A DNA stretch of 64,000 bases from JACCZX01 sp963801035 (GCA_963801035.1 CAWDDF010000003.1:124001-188000), one strand, 5' to 3'; numbered from the stretch's first letter, positions 51,647 to 61,185 are shown. Notes: generated from the sequence alone by a model not told the origin. A program made the numbers and translations.

Positions 51647-53010
51647 GCCGCCACTGCAAGCGCATCGAACGTGGTAGCGCGATCTGCTTGCCGGACCTGC
51701 GTGGAGCGCGCAAGCAACCGTTCGCTCCATGCCGTCGGCTTGTGCGTCAGCCGCTCGCTGATGTAGTGCCGAGCGCGCCGGCCGTCGCCTGACCGAATCG
51801 ATGCTTCGATCATCGTCAGCGTCAGCAGGTCGCGTTGCGCATGGCTGCCGCCAAAGAGCCCCGCGATGTCTCGCACCGGCTCGATGGTCTGCATCGCTTC
51901 GGCGTACCGCTTGTTCGCAAATGACAATATTCCGTCGGCTAATGGCACGCCGACTTCGCGCGTCATCGCTGCGTTGCTCTGGTCGCCTTTTGCCGCATTG
52001 CGCATCGCGCGTCGCAGACGTGCAATCTCGCCGGTGCGGCCCGTCGCTGCAAAGCTCATCATCGCGTGAACGTCATTGAAGGCGTAATAGCCGGCTTCCT
52101 CGTCCAGCTTGGCCTTCCAAATGTCGGCGACGCGCTCGAAACGATCGCCCACATCGACTCCTTCCAGCTGAAGGCGCCATAGCAACGCCGTTGCGTCGAG
52201 CAGCACCAGGATCATGTCCGACTGCGGGCCGATCAATTTCTGATCAAACAGATTCAATGCCGCGTCGAAGTTGCCGACGTCCATATTGAACAGGGCCAGG
52301 TGCCACCAGTTGTGTGGTGCGAACATGTTGTCGGGCGCCCAGTCGGATTCGCGCGACTGCAGCCATTCGATACCTTCGGCAATCCGGCCCTGCATTTCCA
52401 TCACGTGCGTCACTGCATGAACCGCCCAGCCATCGCGCGGCTGCAGCTCGAGCGCGCGCCGCGCTGCGCGCTCTGCTTCGGGATACTGATTGCACTCTTC
52501 GAGACCGAACGCATGCATCCCCAGAATGTACGAGTAGCTGGGCGTCTGCTCGCTCCAATGCGGCAGCACGCGTGAAATCCGGTTGCGCAGGTTCAGCGCG
52601 TCACCCTGAAAAAAGTCCATCAGATGCGCGGTTTGAATCGCGAGTGCGTCATGCGGGTTGTCGACCAGGATCGAGTCGAATGCGCGCGATGCTTCGCGCC
52701 ACTTTCCATCGACGAGCAATTCAGCTGCATCTAGCAGATCGCGCTCGCGCGAATTCATCCTCGGCTTCAGCGCCGTCGCTTTGGCGATCGACTCGCGCAC
52801 CGCCGGTAGATACCGCTGCTCGCTGGCCGTATACATCGCAAACGCGTTGAACAAGTGTGCAAGCGCGAAGTCGGGATCTGCTTGCAGCGCTTGCTGCATG
52901 GTGGCGAGCGGATCGCCGGTGTAGCTGTGGAATTGCGTTAGCGCAGTCTCAAAATGGTCGAGCGCCGCTGCGCTTGAGGTCGAGACGGCGACGCCACGTG
53001 CATCTTTCAT
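51643..53010 (-). CDS. TTC38-like tetratricopeptide protein
   Basis: A 455-residue soluble helical-repeat protein. The sequence has TPR-like helices throughout and the TTC38-family hallmarks HAFGLEECNQYPEAERAARRALEL, WAVHAVTHVMEMQGRIAEG and NWWHLALFNMDVGNFDAALNLFD. No signal peptide or membrane segment. The family is found in bacteria and animals, and I know of no established biochemical role. It stands alone on the minus strand. Confidence 0.88.
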   Translation of the reverse strand: MKDARGVAVSTSSAAALDHFETALTQFHSYTGDPLATMQQALQADPDFALAHLFNAFAMYTASEQRYLPAVRESIAKATALKPRMNSRERDLLDAAELLVDGKWREASRAFDSILVDNPHDALAIQTAHLMDFFQGDALNLRNRISRVLPHWSEQTPSYSYILGMHAFGLEECNQYPEAERAARRALELQPRDGWAVHAVTHVMEMQGRIAEGIEWLQSRESDWAPDNMFAPHNWWHLALFNMDVGNFDAALNLFDQKLIGPQSDMILVLLDATALLWRLQLEGVDVGDRFERVADIWKAKLDEEAGYYAFNDVHAMMSFAATGRTGEIARLRRAMRNAAKGDQSNAAMTREVGVPLADGILSFANKRYAEAMQTIEPVRDIAGLFGGSHAQRDLLTLTMIEASIRSGDGRRARHYISERLTHKPTAWSERLLARSTQVRQADRATTFDALAVAA

Positions 53011-53028
53011 AAGTATTCCTTTCAGGGG

Positions 53029-53053
53029 CGCGTGCCGCCGGTGGCCGCACGCG
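53029..53053. terminator. GC-rich hairpin between two minus-strand genes
   Basis: Arms CGCGTGC/GCACGCG, one C-C mismatch, then GCC/GGC around a three-base loop. It lies after the stop of the exported repeat protein at 53062. On the minus strand no U-run follows, so termination there would be weak. It may be a processing or stability hairpin. Confidence 0.35.
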
Positions 53054-53061
53054 ACTTTGGT

Positions 53062-53478
53062 TTAGTTATAGCGGTAGCTGGAGGAGAAATCAGATACGGG
53101 CGCGGCCGAAGTCTTCTTTGCTTCGGTACGGATCACGTGCCATACACCGCCCTGTTTATCGCCGTTGACATCGCCTGCCTTCGCGTCACCAGCAAAGAAG
53201 TACAGCGGCTTGCCCTTGAACGCCCATTGCGCAGCGCCGTCATCGCGCTTAACAATCGAGAAATCACCGCCGACGAGCGCCGGGTTGGCAACGATGAAGG
53301 GAGGCCACGCGGTGGCGCAGCCGCCGTTGCAATTGCTCTTGCCCGAAGCGTCCTTATCAAACGTGTATAGCGTCTTGCCTTCCTTGTTCGCCAGCACGCC
53401 GCTGGAGACCTGTGTTGGGTTGGCTTGAACGGACAACGCGGTGAGAGCGACTGCTGTAAACATTACTGCGTATCTCAT
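53062..53478 (-). CDS. exported COG4315-type lipoprotein-repeat protein
   Basis: A 138-residue secreted protein starting at ATG 53478 with AGAGGAA upstream. Signal peptide MRYAVMFTAVALTALSVQA. The mature part has two copies of the characteristic repeat: LANKEGKTLYTFDKDASGKSNCNGGCATAWPP and the second ending GKPLYFFAGDAKAGDVNG. The two Cys of CNGGC are typical of the family, which is of unknown function and often found beside electron-transfer genes. It follows the AurF-like gene in order along the minus strand. Confidence 0.88.
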   Translation of the reverse strand: MRYAVMFTAVALTALSVQANPTQVSSGVLANKEGKTLYTFDKDASGKSNCNGGCATAWPPFIVANPALVGGDFSIVKRDDGAAQWAFKGKPLYFFAGDAKAGDVNGDKQGGVWHVIRTEAKKTSAAPVSDFSSSYRYN

Positions 53479-53549
53479 GAAGTTCCTCTGTTGGTTGTGA
53501 AGATTCTGCTGCAGCCAGCACATACGGGCCGCACTGCTGATCGGATGCA

Positions 53550-54494
53550 CTACTGCAAGTTTTTTTGAATCATCGGCGTCAGGGCGTCGAAAATGCGCTG
53601 CTGCTGACGCTCGTTGAGCATGCCGGCCAGCATGTCGCCAAAACGTGGCTCGCGGAGGCCGGAAGCGATGTATTGCCAGCGGTAGGCGGCCAATACCTCG
53701 GTATGGATCCTTGATTTCTCGGTTTCTTCGAGTACCCGACCGCAAATGGCGCCAAAGTAAGCGGCGTCCGCCTTGGCCTGCTGCTGCAGCATGGCGTCAA
53801 TGCTGGCCAGCAGCGCAATCAGATCTTCAACGGCCGCGTCGCGATCGCGCGCGCTCATCGTTTCGTTTTCGCGCTGCCATTCGAGCTCGTCGATGATGGC
53901 GTGCTGCGATTCTTCTTTCCAGTGAAAGAAGAAGACATCCTTGTATAGGGGTGATAGCCGCTGATCGGGCTCGATGCTCTGTCGGTAGTGCACCTGCGTG
54001 AAAATTTCTATGTGGCACGTGAGCGCGAGCACGGCCCAGGTTGATTTGCCAAGAACGAAATCTGCAACGGTGTTCGGTTGCGGAAGGAAGCGATAGCCGT
54101 CCGGCATCTGCTCTCCCGCCAGCAGCTCGATCCGGCGGAATAGCCGCTGATGTTTGAGCTCTTCATCGGTAAAGCGGATCAATGCTTCGAACGCGGTTTG
54201 ATCACCGAGTGCATGGTCGCGCGTGATGTCGGCCATTTTTGCGCCAATGAAGCGCTCGCAGACGCCGAACATGTTTGCGTAAGTGCGTCCCTGGATCTGC
54301 GAGAGCAGGCGGCGCTCGGCTTCGCTCAGCGATTCGATACGATCTGCGAACGAAAGACCATCGGGCAGGAACTTGTGAGCGGCGTCAAAATCGCGACCGC
54401 GTATGACGTCTCGCTCGATATCCCAACGGACGCGCTTGGACACTTCAATGCATTTGGCGTAGCGCTGGGTGTTGATCGACTCAAAGACATGCAT
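53550..54494 (-). CDS. AurF-like diiron protein
   Basis: A 314-residue ferritin-like protein starting MHVFESINTQRYAKC at ATG 54494, with GGAGAT upstream. It carries a full set of candidate diiron ligands in the order seen in the N-oxygenase AurF: Glu80 (CERF), Glu112-x-x-His115 (EELKH), Glu163 (HIEIF) and His191-x3-Glu195-x2-His198 (HWKEESQH). AurF-type enzymes oxidise amines or related substrates with O2; I cannot say what this one oxidises, and identity is too low by eye to claim N-oxygenation. The upstream 136-base gap contains two matching dyads and separates it from a LuxR-type regulator on the same strand. Confidence 0.8.
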   Translation of the reverse strand: MHVFESINTQRYAKCIEVSKRVRWDIERDVIRGRDFDAAHKFLPDGLSFADRIESLSEAERRLLSQIQGRTYANMFGVCERFIGAKMADITRDHALGDQTAFEALIRFTDEELKHQRLFRRIELLAGEQMPDGYRFLPQPNTVADFVLGKSTWAVLALTCHIEIFTQVHYRQSIEPDQRLSPLYKDVFFFHWKEESQHAIIDELEWQRENETMSARDRDAAVEDLIALLASIDAMLQQQAKADAAYFGAICGRVLEETEKSRIHTEVLAAYRWQYIASGLREPRFGDMLAGMLNERQQQRIFDALTPMIQKNLQ

Positions 54495-54558
54495 GGGTGA
54501 TCTCCGGCGTATCCGGTCCGTGAGAACGAATTGTCCGGAACCGCGGCCATGACGTCGT

Positions 54559-54625
54559 GAGACCCAAGTCCCGGTTGGCACCGGGACAACCATGTTTGAT
54601 AGAGAAAAGTCGGGACTTAGGTCCC
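54559..54625. promoter_or_regulatory. paired dyad operators upstream of the AurF-like gene
   Basis: Read on the minus strand, site 1 is GGGACCTAAGTCCC (54612-54625) and site 2 is GGGACTTGGGTCTC (54559-54572). Both follow GGGAC-N4-GTCCC with one change in site 2. Their centres are 53 bases apart, five helical turns. Site 2 also overlaps a perfect eight-base stem GTCCCGGT/ACCGGGAC at 54568-54587. The regulator encoded just upstream is the obvious candidate binder. Confidence 0.6.
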
Positions 54626-54630
54626 AAGGA

Positions 54631-55707
54631 CTAGTCGATTCGCTTGCCGAAGCCTGCCTTGCGCGCCATCACGATGGCCTGCGGCCGGTTTTCGACCTCG
54701 AGTTTCGAGAAGATGCGCGTAATGTGATTTCGCACCGTTTTGTCGCTAAGCGCCAGAGCGGCCGCAATCTGCGAGTTGTCACGACCCTGCGCTATCAGCT
54801 CGACCAGATCGCGCTCGCGCGAGGTCAGTGTTGAGAATGCCGGGTCAGTCACCGTGGCTGTCGTCGGCAGAAAGGCGCGGATCTCATCGACCCAACGCTG
54901 CCACGCGGACTCGCTGTCGAGCAACAGGTGGTTGTCGCTTTCGAGCGGCACGAAGCGCGCTGCGGGAATTCGGCCGGCGACCAGCCTGCCTTCGTCGAAC
55001 GGGACACGCACATCACGGCTCGAATGCAGCACCAGCGTTGGGCACGACACGCGGGGCAGCAGGTCCACTACGTCGATGTCGTTGAACTCGCGCATGAAGC
55101 GGGCTGCGTTCGACGCCGACGTTGATACACGCTCAAGCTCGTTGAACCAATGGTGCTGTTCTGCGGAGCCACTCGGGATGTATTGAGTCGTGAAAAACTG
55201 CCGGAACGCTGGGTTCTCCTTTCCCCATCCGATCTCGGCGAGCCGGTTCATCAATTCCGCTTCTTCGCACTGCTGCGGCGTCGGATTGCGTTTCAACCGC
55301 CCGCGTGCATAACCGCCGTGCAGAATCAGATGCGTCACGCGTTCCGGATGCCGGACCGCGTAGGCGACCGCAATCGACGCACCCTGCGAGATCCCGAGTA
55401 AAGGAAAGCGCTCGACCTGTGCTGCTTCGACCACCGTCTCGAGATCGTGCAGCCACGCATCGAATGACAGGTCGGCGACTTCGCGATCCGAGAGGCCGCA
55501 ACCGCGCTCGTCATAACGAATCAGCGTGTGCTGGCGCGACAGCTCGATCAGCAGATGGCTCCAGACCGGACTGCCGACGTCGAACTCCAGGTGACTCAGC
55601 CAGTTTGCCGCCTTGATCAGCGGTGGGCCCAGCCCGGACGTCGCATAGGCAATGCGCACGCCATCATGGCCGGTACAAAATCGAATCTGCTGCTTAAACG
55701 TCGGCAT
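54631..55707 (-). CDS. LuxR-type regulator with N-terminal alpha/beta hydrolase domain
   Basis: A 358-residue fusion from ATG 55707. Residues 1-285 form an alpha/beta hydrolase with Ser107 in GISQGAS, an acid in HSSRDVRVP and a histidine in SDNHLLL, so the triad looks complete. The C-terminus (about 290-358) is a LuxR/NarL helix-turn-helix: LTSRERDLVELIAQGRDN, then KTVRNHITRIFSKLEVENR. The hydrolase part probably senses or processes a small ligand. The gene lies upstream of the AurF-like gene on the same strand, with paired dyads between them, so regulation of that gene is the natural inference. Confidence 0.88.
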   Translation of the reverse strand: MPTFKQQIRFCTGHDGVRIAYATSGLGPPLIKAANWLSHLEFDVGSPVWSHLLIELSRQHTLIRYDERGCGLSDREVADLSFDAWLHDLETVVEAAQVERFPLLGISQGASIAVAYAVRHPERVTHLILHGGYARGRLKRNPTPQQCEEAELMNRLAEIGWGKENPAFRQFFTTQYIPSGSAEQHHWFNELERVSTSASNAARFMREFNDIDVVDLLPRVSCPTLVLHSSRDVRVPFDEGRLVAGRIPAARFVPLESDNHLLLDSESAWQRWVDEIRAFLPTTATVTDPAFSTLTSRERDLVELIAQGRDNSQIAAALALSDKTVRNHITRIFSKLEVENRPQAIVMARKAGFGKRID

Positions 55708-55830
55708 GGCAAGCGTGCTCAAGCAATGTCGATGCTCTTGTACAGCAACTTTACCGCTAAACAATTTGCTTGGCTGCCCCTTCACCGCATAGCCAGCAAA
55801 GGCCGATCGGCGTGGGACAGAATGCCTAGC

Positions 55831-57112
55831 TCACTTCACTAATCCGGGCAGCCACAACGAAACGGCCGGAACGTAGGTCACGATCAACAGCGCGACACAC
55901 ATTGCGCCGTAGAACGGCCACAGCTCCTTCGACACCTGCTCCATCGTCACCTTGCCGATCGCGCAGCCGACGAACAATGTCGGACCGACGGGAGGCGTGA
56001 TCAGCCCAATGCCGAGATTAAGAATCATGATCATTCCGAAATGCACCGGATCAATCCCGAACTTGGCAATGACTGGCATGAAGATCGGCGTGCAGATCAA
56101 CAGCATCGGTGCCAGATCCATGAACGTGCCCGAGCAATAACAGCAGAATATTGACCAACAGCAGAAAGACATACCTGTTGTCGGAGATCGACAGGAAAAA
56201 CGCGGTCACTTTTGCCGGAATCTGCATGATCGCCATCATGTAGCCGAAGGCGACCGAGAACCCGATCAGCATCATCACCATCGCGACGGTCTTGATGACC
56301 CGATGGACGAGCCGAGGCAGGTCTCGCCATTTGTAATCGCGATACACCAGAAAAGTCACCAGGAAGGCGTAGACGCAGGCGACCGCCGCAGATTCAGTCG
56401 GAGTGAAGACACCGGAAAGGATGCCTCCCATGATGATGACAACAGTGCCCAGGCCCCACAGCGCATCGGTCACGATCTTCGGCAGCGCGCTCAGCGGAAC
56501 CGGCTCGCTCTTCGGGTATCCGCGCTTATGCGCTGTCCACAGCACGAGGCCGATCAGGCACAAGCCGAATAACAAACCGGGAAAGATGCCGGCGAGAAAC
56601 AAGTGTGCAATCGAAATGGTGCCGCCCGCCGCGAGCGAGTAGATGACTGCGTTGTGCGACGGAGGAATCATCAGCGCTTGCACCGATCCGCAGATGGTGA
56701 CGTTGGTGGCAAACACGCGGGGATAGCCCGCCTTCACCATCTGCGGGATCATCACGGAGCCGATCGATGCTGTATCAGCGACCGAGGATCCGGAGATACA
56801 GCCAAACAGCGTGCTGGCGAGAATGTTCACCAGCGCGAGACCCCCGCGAATGAAACCGACGAAAACTTTCGCGAGGTTGATCAGGCGTAATGCCATCCCC
56901 CCTTCAGCCATGATGCCGCCCGCCAGCACGAAGAACGGAATCGCGAGTAGCGCAAAGTCGTCGGTGCCATCCGAAATCTTGAGCATCACGGCTTCCAGCG
57001 GAATGTCGATCCACATCGCGCCGATCAGCGCGGACAATCCGAGCGCATATGCCACCGGAACGCCCAGCGCGCAAAGAACGGCAAACGATCCCAGCAGTAC
57101 CAGGACGTCCAT
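55831..57112 (-). CDS. dctM: TRAP transporter large permease DctM (frameshifted)
   Basis: Twelve-helix ion-coupled permease of the TRAP system. It has IPFFVLAGGIMAEGGMALRLI, GCISGSSVADTASIGSVMIPQM and GGILSGVFTPTESAAVACVYA. The frame breaks after NILLLLLG; deleting one C from the run at 56129-56131 gives TFMDLAPMLLICTPIFMPV and LITPPVGPTLFVGCAI, the normal C-terminal half ending at 55831. Repaired length is about 427 residues, usual for DctM. It lies three bases after dctQ in the dctP-dctQ-dctM order. Confidence 0.92.
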
Positions 57113-57115
57113 TGC

Positions 57116-57640
57116 TTACTCCAGCTCTGTTGCGCCGTCGCGGTACATCACCGAGGTCTTCGGCGGGCTCCCGAGCCACACACGCTCGATCAGAAAAAGC
57201 AGCGTGACCAGGCCGCTAATTGGAATCGGCGCATAAACGAACGCCACCGACAACCAAGGAAACTCGGCCATTGTTTGAAATTGAGTCGTGATGCACAACT
57301 GGATTCCGTAAAAGATCATGAACAGCGCCATCGCCGCCACACACGCATCCACTGCCCACAGCATCGCGCGCCGCTTGGCCGGGCTGACAGCATTTAGCAG
57401 CGCTTCCACAGCGACGTGCACATTCGCGCGGTAGACGGCGGCGCCGGCCAGGAAGGTGAACATCACCATCAGCACGACTGCGGCAGGTTCGGGCCAGGAT
57501 TGCGGGTTGTTCATCACGTAGCGCATGAACACTCCGGTTGGAATCATCAACGTGATCGCAACGAGCGCGACACCGGAGATACCCACGCACACGATATACA
57601 ACCACTCCATCGCTTCGCGGTAGCGCTGCTTCGCGAACAT
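57116..57640 (-). CDS. dctQ: TRAP transporter small permease DctQ
   Basis: A four-helix membrane protein of 174 residues. Segments EWLYIVCVGISGVALVAITLMI, PTGVFMRYVMNNPQSWPEPAAVVLMVMFTFLAG and AFVYAPIPISGLVTLLFLIER are typical, including the conserved W-(P)E motif SWPEPA. It pairs with DctM in the membrane complex and sits immediately upstream of it. Confidence 0.93.
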   Translation of the reverse strand: MFAKQRYREAMEWLYIVCVGISGVALVAITLMIPTGVFMRYVMNNPQSWPEPAAVVLMVMFTFLAGAAVYRANVHVAVEALLNAVSPAKRRAMLWAVDACVAAMALFMIFYGIQLCITTQFQTMAEFPWLSVAFVYAPIPISGLVTLLFLIERVWLGSPPKTSVMYRDGATELE

Positions 57641-57663
57641 GTGGCTTCAGCGGAAATAAAGCA

Positions 57664-57696
57664 GGGGCACGCGGATAGGTCGCCGTCGCGTGCCCC
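57664..57696. promoter_or_regulatory. hairpin between dctP and dctQ
   Basis: A perfect ten-base stem GGGGCACGCG/CGCGTGCCCC with a 13-base loop lies in the dctP-dctQ gap. On the minus strand it is followed by TGCTTTATTTCC, a weak U-rich tract. It could partly terminate transcription or protect the dctP message so that binding protein outnumbers permease. This is inference from position. Confidence 0.6.
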
Positions 57697-57705
57697 GGTG
57701 ACAGG

Positions 57706-58695
57706 CTATTTGGTTTCTTGGATCTGCTTCAGCAACACGGCGTACTTGGCACCGTATTTGTCGCGAATCGGTTGCGTCGCTTTATAGAACGCGGCTTTGT
57801 CGGCTGCGACGAACTGAACACCCGCAGCTTTCAGCTTGGTTTCCGCCTCGCCTACATAGGCGTCCCAAAGCTGGCGCTGTTCAAGCTGAGCTTCGCGTGA
57901 CAGCCTCCGCACCAGATCTTGGTCACTCTTCGACAGAGCATCCCAAGTGCGCTTCGAGAACACGAAAATTTCGGGAATGATCAAGTGCCCGGTAAGACTG
58001 TAGACCTTGCTGACCGTGTAGTGATTCTGCGCGAGCAGCGTTGGCGGATTATTTTCAGCGCCGTCGACTACTCCGGTCTGCAGCGCACCGAACAACTCAT
58101 TGAATCCCATCGCGACGCCGTTGCCGCCCATCGCGTTCATTGTTTCGACGAACAGCGGGTTGCCCATCATTCGGATCTTCTGACCCTTCAGATCCTCTGG
58201 CTTGGTCACCGGCTTGTTCGAATAAACGTTGCGGGTGCCTGCGTCCATCCAACCCAGCACGACCAGCCGCGATTGTGGGCTCGCAGTGATCTTCTCCAAC
58301 AGACCTTGACCGATCGGACCGTCGATCACCTTGCGCATGTGGGCTTCGTCGCGGAAGACAAACGGCAGATTGAAAACGTTCAGCTCATCGACCACCGGTC
58401 CCATCGCGCCGACGGAGATGCGCGCGATCTGCAGTGCGCCAACCTGCGCCTGCTCGATCATTTCCTTTTCGCCGCCCAGCTGCATCGATGGATACATCTG
58501 GATCGAGATGCGGCCGTTGGTTTCCTTCTCCAGCTTCTTGCCCATGCGCTGGATTGCCTCGACCGTCGGATAGCCGATAGGGTGAACATCCGACGCCTTC
58601 CACACCACCTTGTCCTGTGCCAACGCCACAGCCGGCATCGCACCGCTAATCAGCGCCGATAGGGTGTATAGCTTGACGAAATTGCGACGCTTCAT
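57706..58695 (-). CDS. dctP: TRAP transporter solute-binding protein DctP
   Basis: Periplasmic binding protein of 329 residues with signal peptide (NFVKLYTLSALISGAMPAVALAQ). It has VVWKASDVHPIGYPTVEAI, the ligand-arginine region NPLFVETMNAMGGNGVAMGFNELFGALQTGVVDGAENNP, and a C-terminal TQPIRDKYGA. The binding motif MGFNELFGALQTGVVDG is diagnostic. The ligand is probably a carboxylate, not specified. It is transcribed first in the dctPQM set. Confidence 0.94.
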   Translation of the reverse strand: MKRRNFVKLYTLSALISGAMPAVALAQDKVVWKASDVHPIGYPTVEAIQRMGKKLEKETNGRISIQMYPSMQLGGEKEMIEQAQVGALQIARISVGAMGPVVDELNVFNLPFVFRDEAHMRKVIDGPIGQGLLEKITASPQSRLVVLGWMDAGTRNVYSNKPVTKPEDLKGQKIRMMGNPLFVETMNAMGGNGVAMGFNELFGALQTGVVDGAENNPPTLLAQNHYTVSKVYSLTGHLIIPEIFVFSKRTWDALSKSDQDLVRRLSREAQLEQRQLWDAYVGEAETKLKAAGVQFVAADKAAFYKATQPIRDKYGAKYAVLLKQIQETK

Positions 58696-58925
58696 TTTGT
58701 CTCCTTTGCGCTTCGAGAACCATTGCGAGGTGGCTCGCCGCCACTTTCGACGAGTGTTGCCTCGATATGTTTATTCTATTTTTCAAAAATGTAGCATGGA
58801 AGTTCTATAGTGCACGAGCAACGTTTCAGTCTGCAATCGTTAGTTGGAGGCGCAAGTGCGCGCGTGAAGTGCTGGGCTACGATGTCGATCGCTTGAACGA
58901 ATAACTTACACGCGCTGTTTGCCTC

Positions 58926-59951
58926 GTGTCGATCCCTCAATCCATTCCCGCGACCCTGATTCCCGGCGACGGCATCGGGCCGGAAATCACGACCGCCGTC
59001 GTCGAAATTCTCGAGGCGCTGGGCAAGCCGTTCGCCTGGGAAGTCCAGCAAGGCGGAATGGCGGCAGTCGAGGAGTCGGGCGACCCGCTGCCCTCCGAGC
59101 TCCTCGACAGCATTCGTCGCACCCGGCTGGCATTGAAGGGACCGCTGGCAACACCCGTCGGCGGCGGATTCCGCTCGGTCAACGTTCGGTTGCGGGAGGA
59201 ATTCAAGCTATATGCGAACCTGCGTCCGGCGCGCACGCTGATCAGCGGCGGGCGCTACGAGGATATAGACATCGTGCTCGTCCGCGAGAACCTTGAAGGG
59301 TTGTACGTCGGGTTCGAGCACTACATCCCGATCGACGGTGATCCGCACGCGGTCGCGATTTCGTCCGGTGTCAACACGCGTGCCGGCTCGCGCCGCATTG
59401 CGGAGTTCGCCTTCGACTATGCGCTGAAACATGGCCGCAAGAAAGTCACGATCGTCCATAAAGCCAACGTGCTGAAGGCCCTGACGGGAATGTTTCTCGA
59501 CACGGCATACGAAGTGGCAAAAAAGTACGAGGGCAAGATCGCGGCCGATGACCGCATCGTCGACGCATGCGCAATGCAGCTCGTGCTGAAGCCCTGGCAA
59601 TTCGACGTCATACTGACGACCAATTTATTTGGCGATATTCTGTCCGATGAAATCGCGGGACTGGTTGGCGGCCTTGGCATGGCACCGGGCGCCAACATCG
59701 GAGTCGATGCGGCCATCTTCGAAGCGGTTCACGGCTCTGCGCCCGACATCGCAGGTAAAGGAATCGCTAATCCATTGGCGCTGCTGCTGGCCGCCGCAAT
59801 GATGCTCGATCACGTCGATCGCCAAGATGCCGCAAAGAAACTGCGCGCTGCGATCGATGGCACCTTGCGCATCGACGGAGTGCGTACCGGCGATCTTGGA
59901 GGCACGGCGACGACGCGTGACATCACCCAAGCGATTTTGCGCCGACTTTAA
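58926..59951 (+). CDS. isocitrate/isopropylmalate dehydrogenase family, NAD-isocitrate dehydrogenase-like
   Basis: A beta-decarboxylating dehydrogenase of 341 residues. It contains TLIPGDGIGPEI, GGGFRSVNVRLREEFKLYANLRPART (the isocitrate-type substrate loop with Ser and Asn), ENLEGLYVGFE, and the metal-binding LTTNLFGDILSDEIAGLVGGLG with FEAVHGSAPDIAGKG. The NAD-IDH-like loop favours isocitrate, but related enzymes act on tartrate, malate and homoisocitrate. It starts at GTG 58926 and diverges from dctP across 230 bases that are unusually A/T-rich. It is followed by an alcohol dehydrogenase and TctBA. Confidence 0.87.
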   Translation: MSIPQSIPATLIPGDGIGPEITTAVVEILEALGKPFAWEVQQGGMAAVEESGDPLPSELLDSIRRTRLALKGPLATPVGGGFRSVNVRLREEFKLYANLRPARTLISGGRYEDIDIVLVRENLEGLYVGFEHYIPIDGDPHAVAISSGVNTRAGSRRIAEFAFDYALKHGRKKVTIVHKANVLKALTGMFLDTAYEVAKKYEGKIAADDRIVDACAMQLVLKPWQFDVILTTNLFGDILSDEIAGLVGGLGMAPGANIGVDAAIFEAVHGSAPDIAGKGIANPLALLLAAAMMLDHVDRQDAAKKLRAAIDGTLRIDGVRTGDLGGTATTRDITQAILRRL

Positions 59952-59959
59952 TTACGACG

Positions 59960-61085
59960 ATGAAAATCCGCGCCGCAGTTCTCGAAACAATGGGCGCTGC
60001 GCATCCATATGCGCAGTCGCGGCCGCTGAAAATCCAAGAACTCGATCTGGCGCCGCCGGGTGCCGGCGAAATTCTTGTACGCGTCAAGGCGGCCGGGCTG
60101 TGCCATTCGGACTTGTCTGTGATCAATGGCGATCGCCCCCGACCGATGCCGATGGCGCTCGGTCACGAAGCCGCTGGCATTGTCGAACAACTCGGCGACG
60201 GCGTGCGCGACCTTGCCGTCGGTGATCATGTCGTCCTCGTATTCGTTCCCAGTTGTGGGCACTGCTTGCCCGTGCGCCGAGGGCCGGCCAGCGTTATGCG
60301 AGCCGGGCGCCGCTGCCAACGGCGCCGGAACGCTGCTTAGCGGCGGGCGACGTCTGAAACGAAATGATCAGACGATCAACCATCATCTTGGCTGCTCTGC
60401 GTTTGGCACGCACGCGGTTGTCTCGCGCCGATCGGCGATCAAGATCGATCGCGAGTTGCCGCTCGAACATGCAGCACTGTTCGGTTGTGCGGTGCTGACG
60501 GGAGTCGGCGCTGTCGTCAACACCGCTCAGGTGCGGGCAGGCACGTCGGTCGCTGTCGTCGGGCTCGGTGGCGTCGGACTGGCTTCGGTGCTTGGCGCCG
60601 CGGCGGCCGGTGCACAGCAGGTGGTCGCCGTGGACCTGGCCGACGACAAGCTGGAATTGGCGCAAACGCTCGGCGCGACGCATGTGTTCAACGCCGGCGT
60701 CGCGAACGTAATCGAGGCGATACGGGACGCGACTCGGGGCGGCGTCGATACGGCGATCGAAATGGCTGGGTCAACGCGCGCATTCGACCTTGCGTACCGC
60801 ATCACACGGCGTGGGGGCACGACGGTAACGGCGGGCCTGCCTCCGCCGAACGCAACATGGGCCATGCCCGTCGTCAACCTGGTGGCGGAAGAGCGCACCA
60901 TTAAGGGGAGTTACGTCGGGACGTGTGTGCCTCTGCGCGACATTCCACGCTACATCGACCTGTTTCGCGGCGGGCGGTTGCCGGTGAATCGACTTCTGAG
61001 TGGCACTCTTTCGCTGGAAGAGATCAATCGCGGATTCGATCTGCTGCACGAAGGCAAAGCGGTTCGGCAAGTTGTGTTGTTCTGA
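59960..61085 (+). CDS. zinc-type alcohol dehydrogenase (frameshifted)
   Basis: Medium-chain dehydrogenase of about 375 residues. The N-terminal half shows CHSDLSVINGDRPRP and GHEAAGIVEQLGDGV with the catalytic zinc Cys/His; the NAD site is GLGGVGLASVLGAAAAGAQQVVAVD. The frame breaks after SCGHCLP: removing one G at 60272 continues with CAEGRPALCEPG and completes the structural zinc site C-x2-C-x2-C-x7-C. The likely role is alcohol/aldehyde interconversion, perhaps class III or acyl-alcohol related. Located eight bases after the dehydrogenase gene. Confidence 0.88.
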
Positions 61086-61185
61086 CCGTGCTGCATGGCA
61101 ACAAGCGCACTACAGGAACAAATTGGCGGACAACATCTAAGTTGTAGCTAGAATCCTCGGCACATGACGCTCGCCAGGAGACGCC

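Noticed and set aside
61123..61154. Possible tctB promoter (TTGGCG ... TAGAAT)
   Set aside because: The spacer is 20 bases and the -35 is poor; a short ACAAC/GTTGT repeat nearby is too weak to call.
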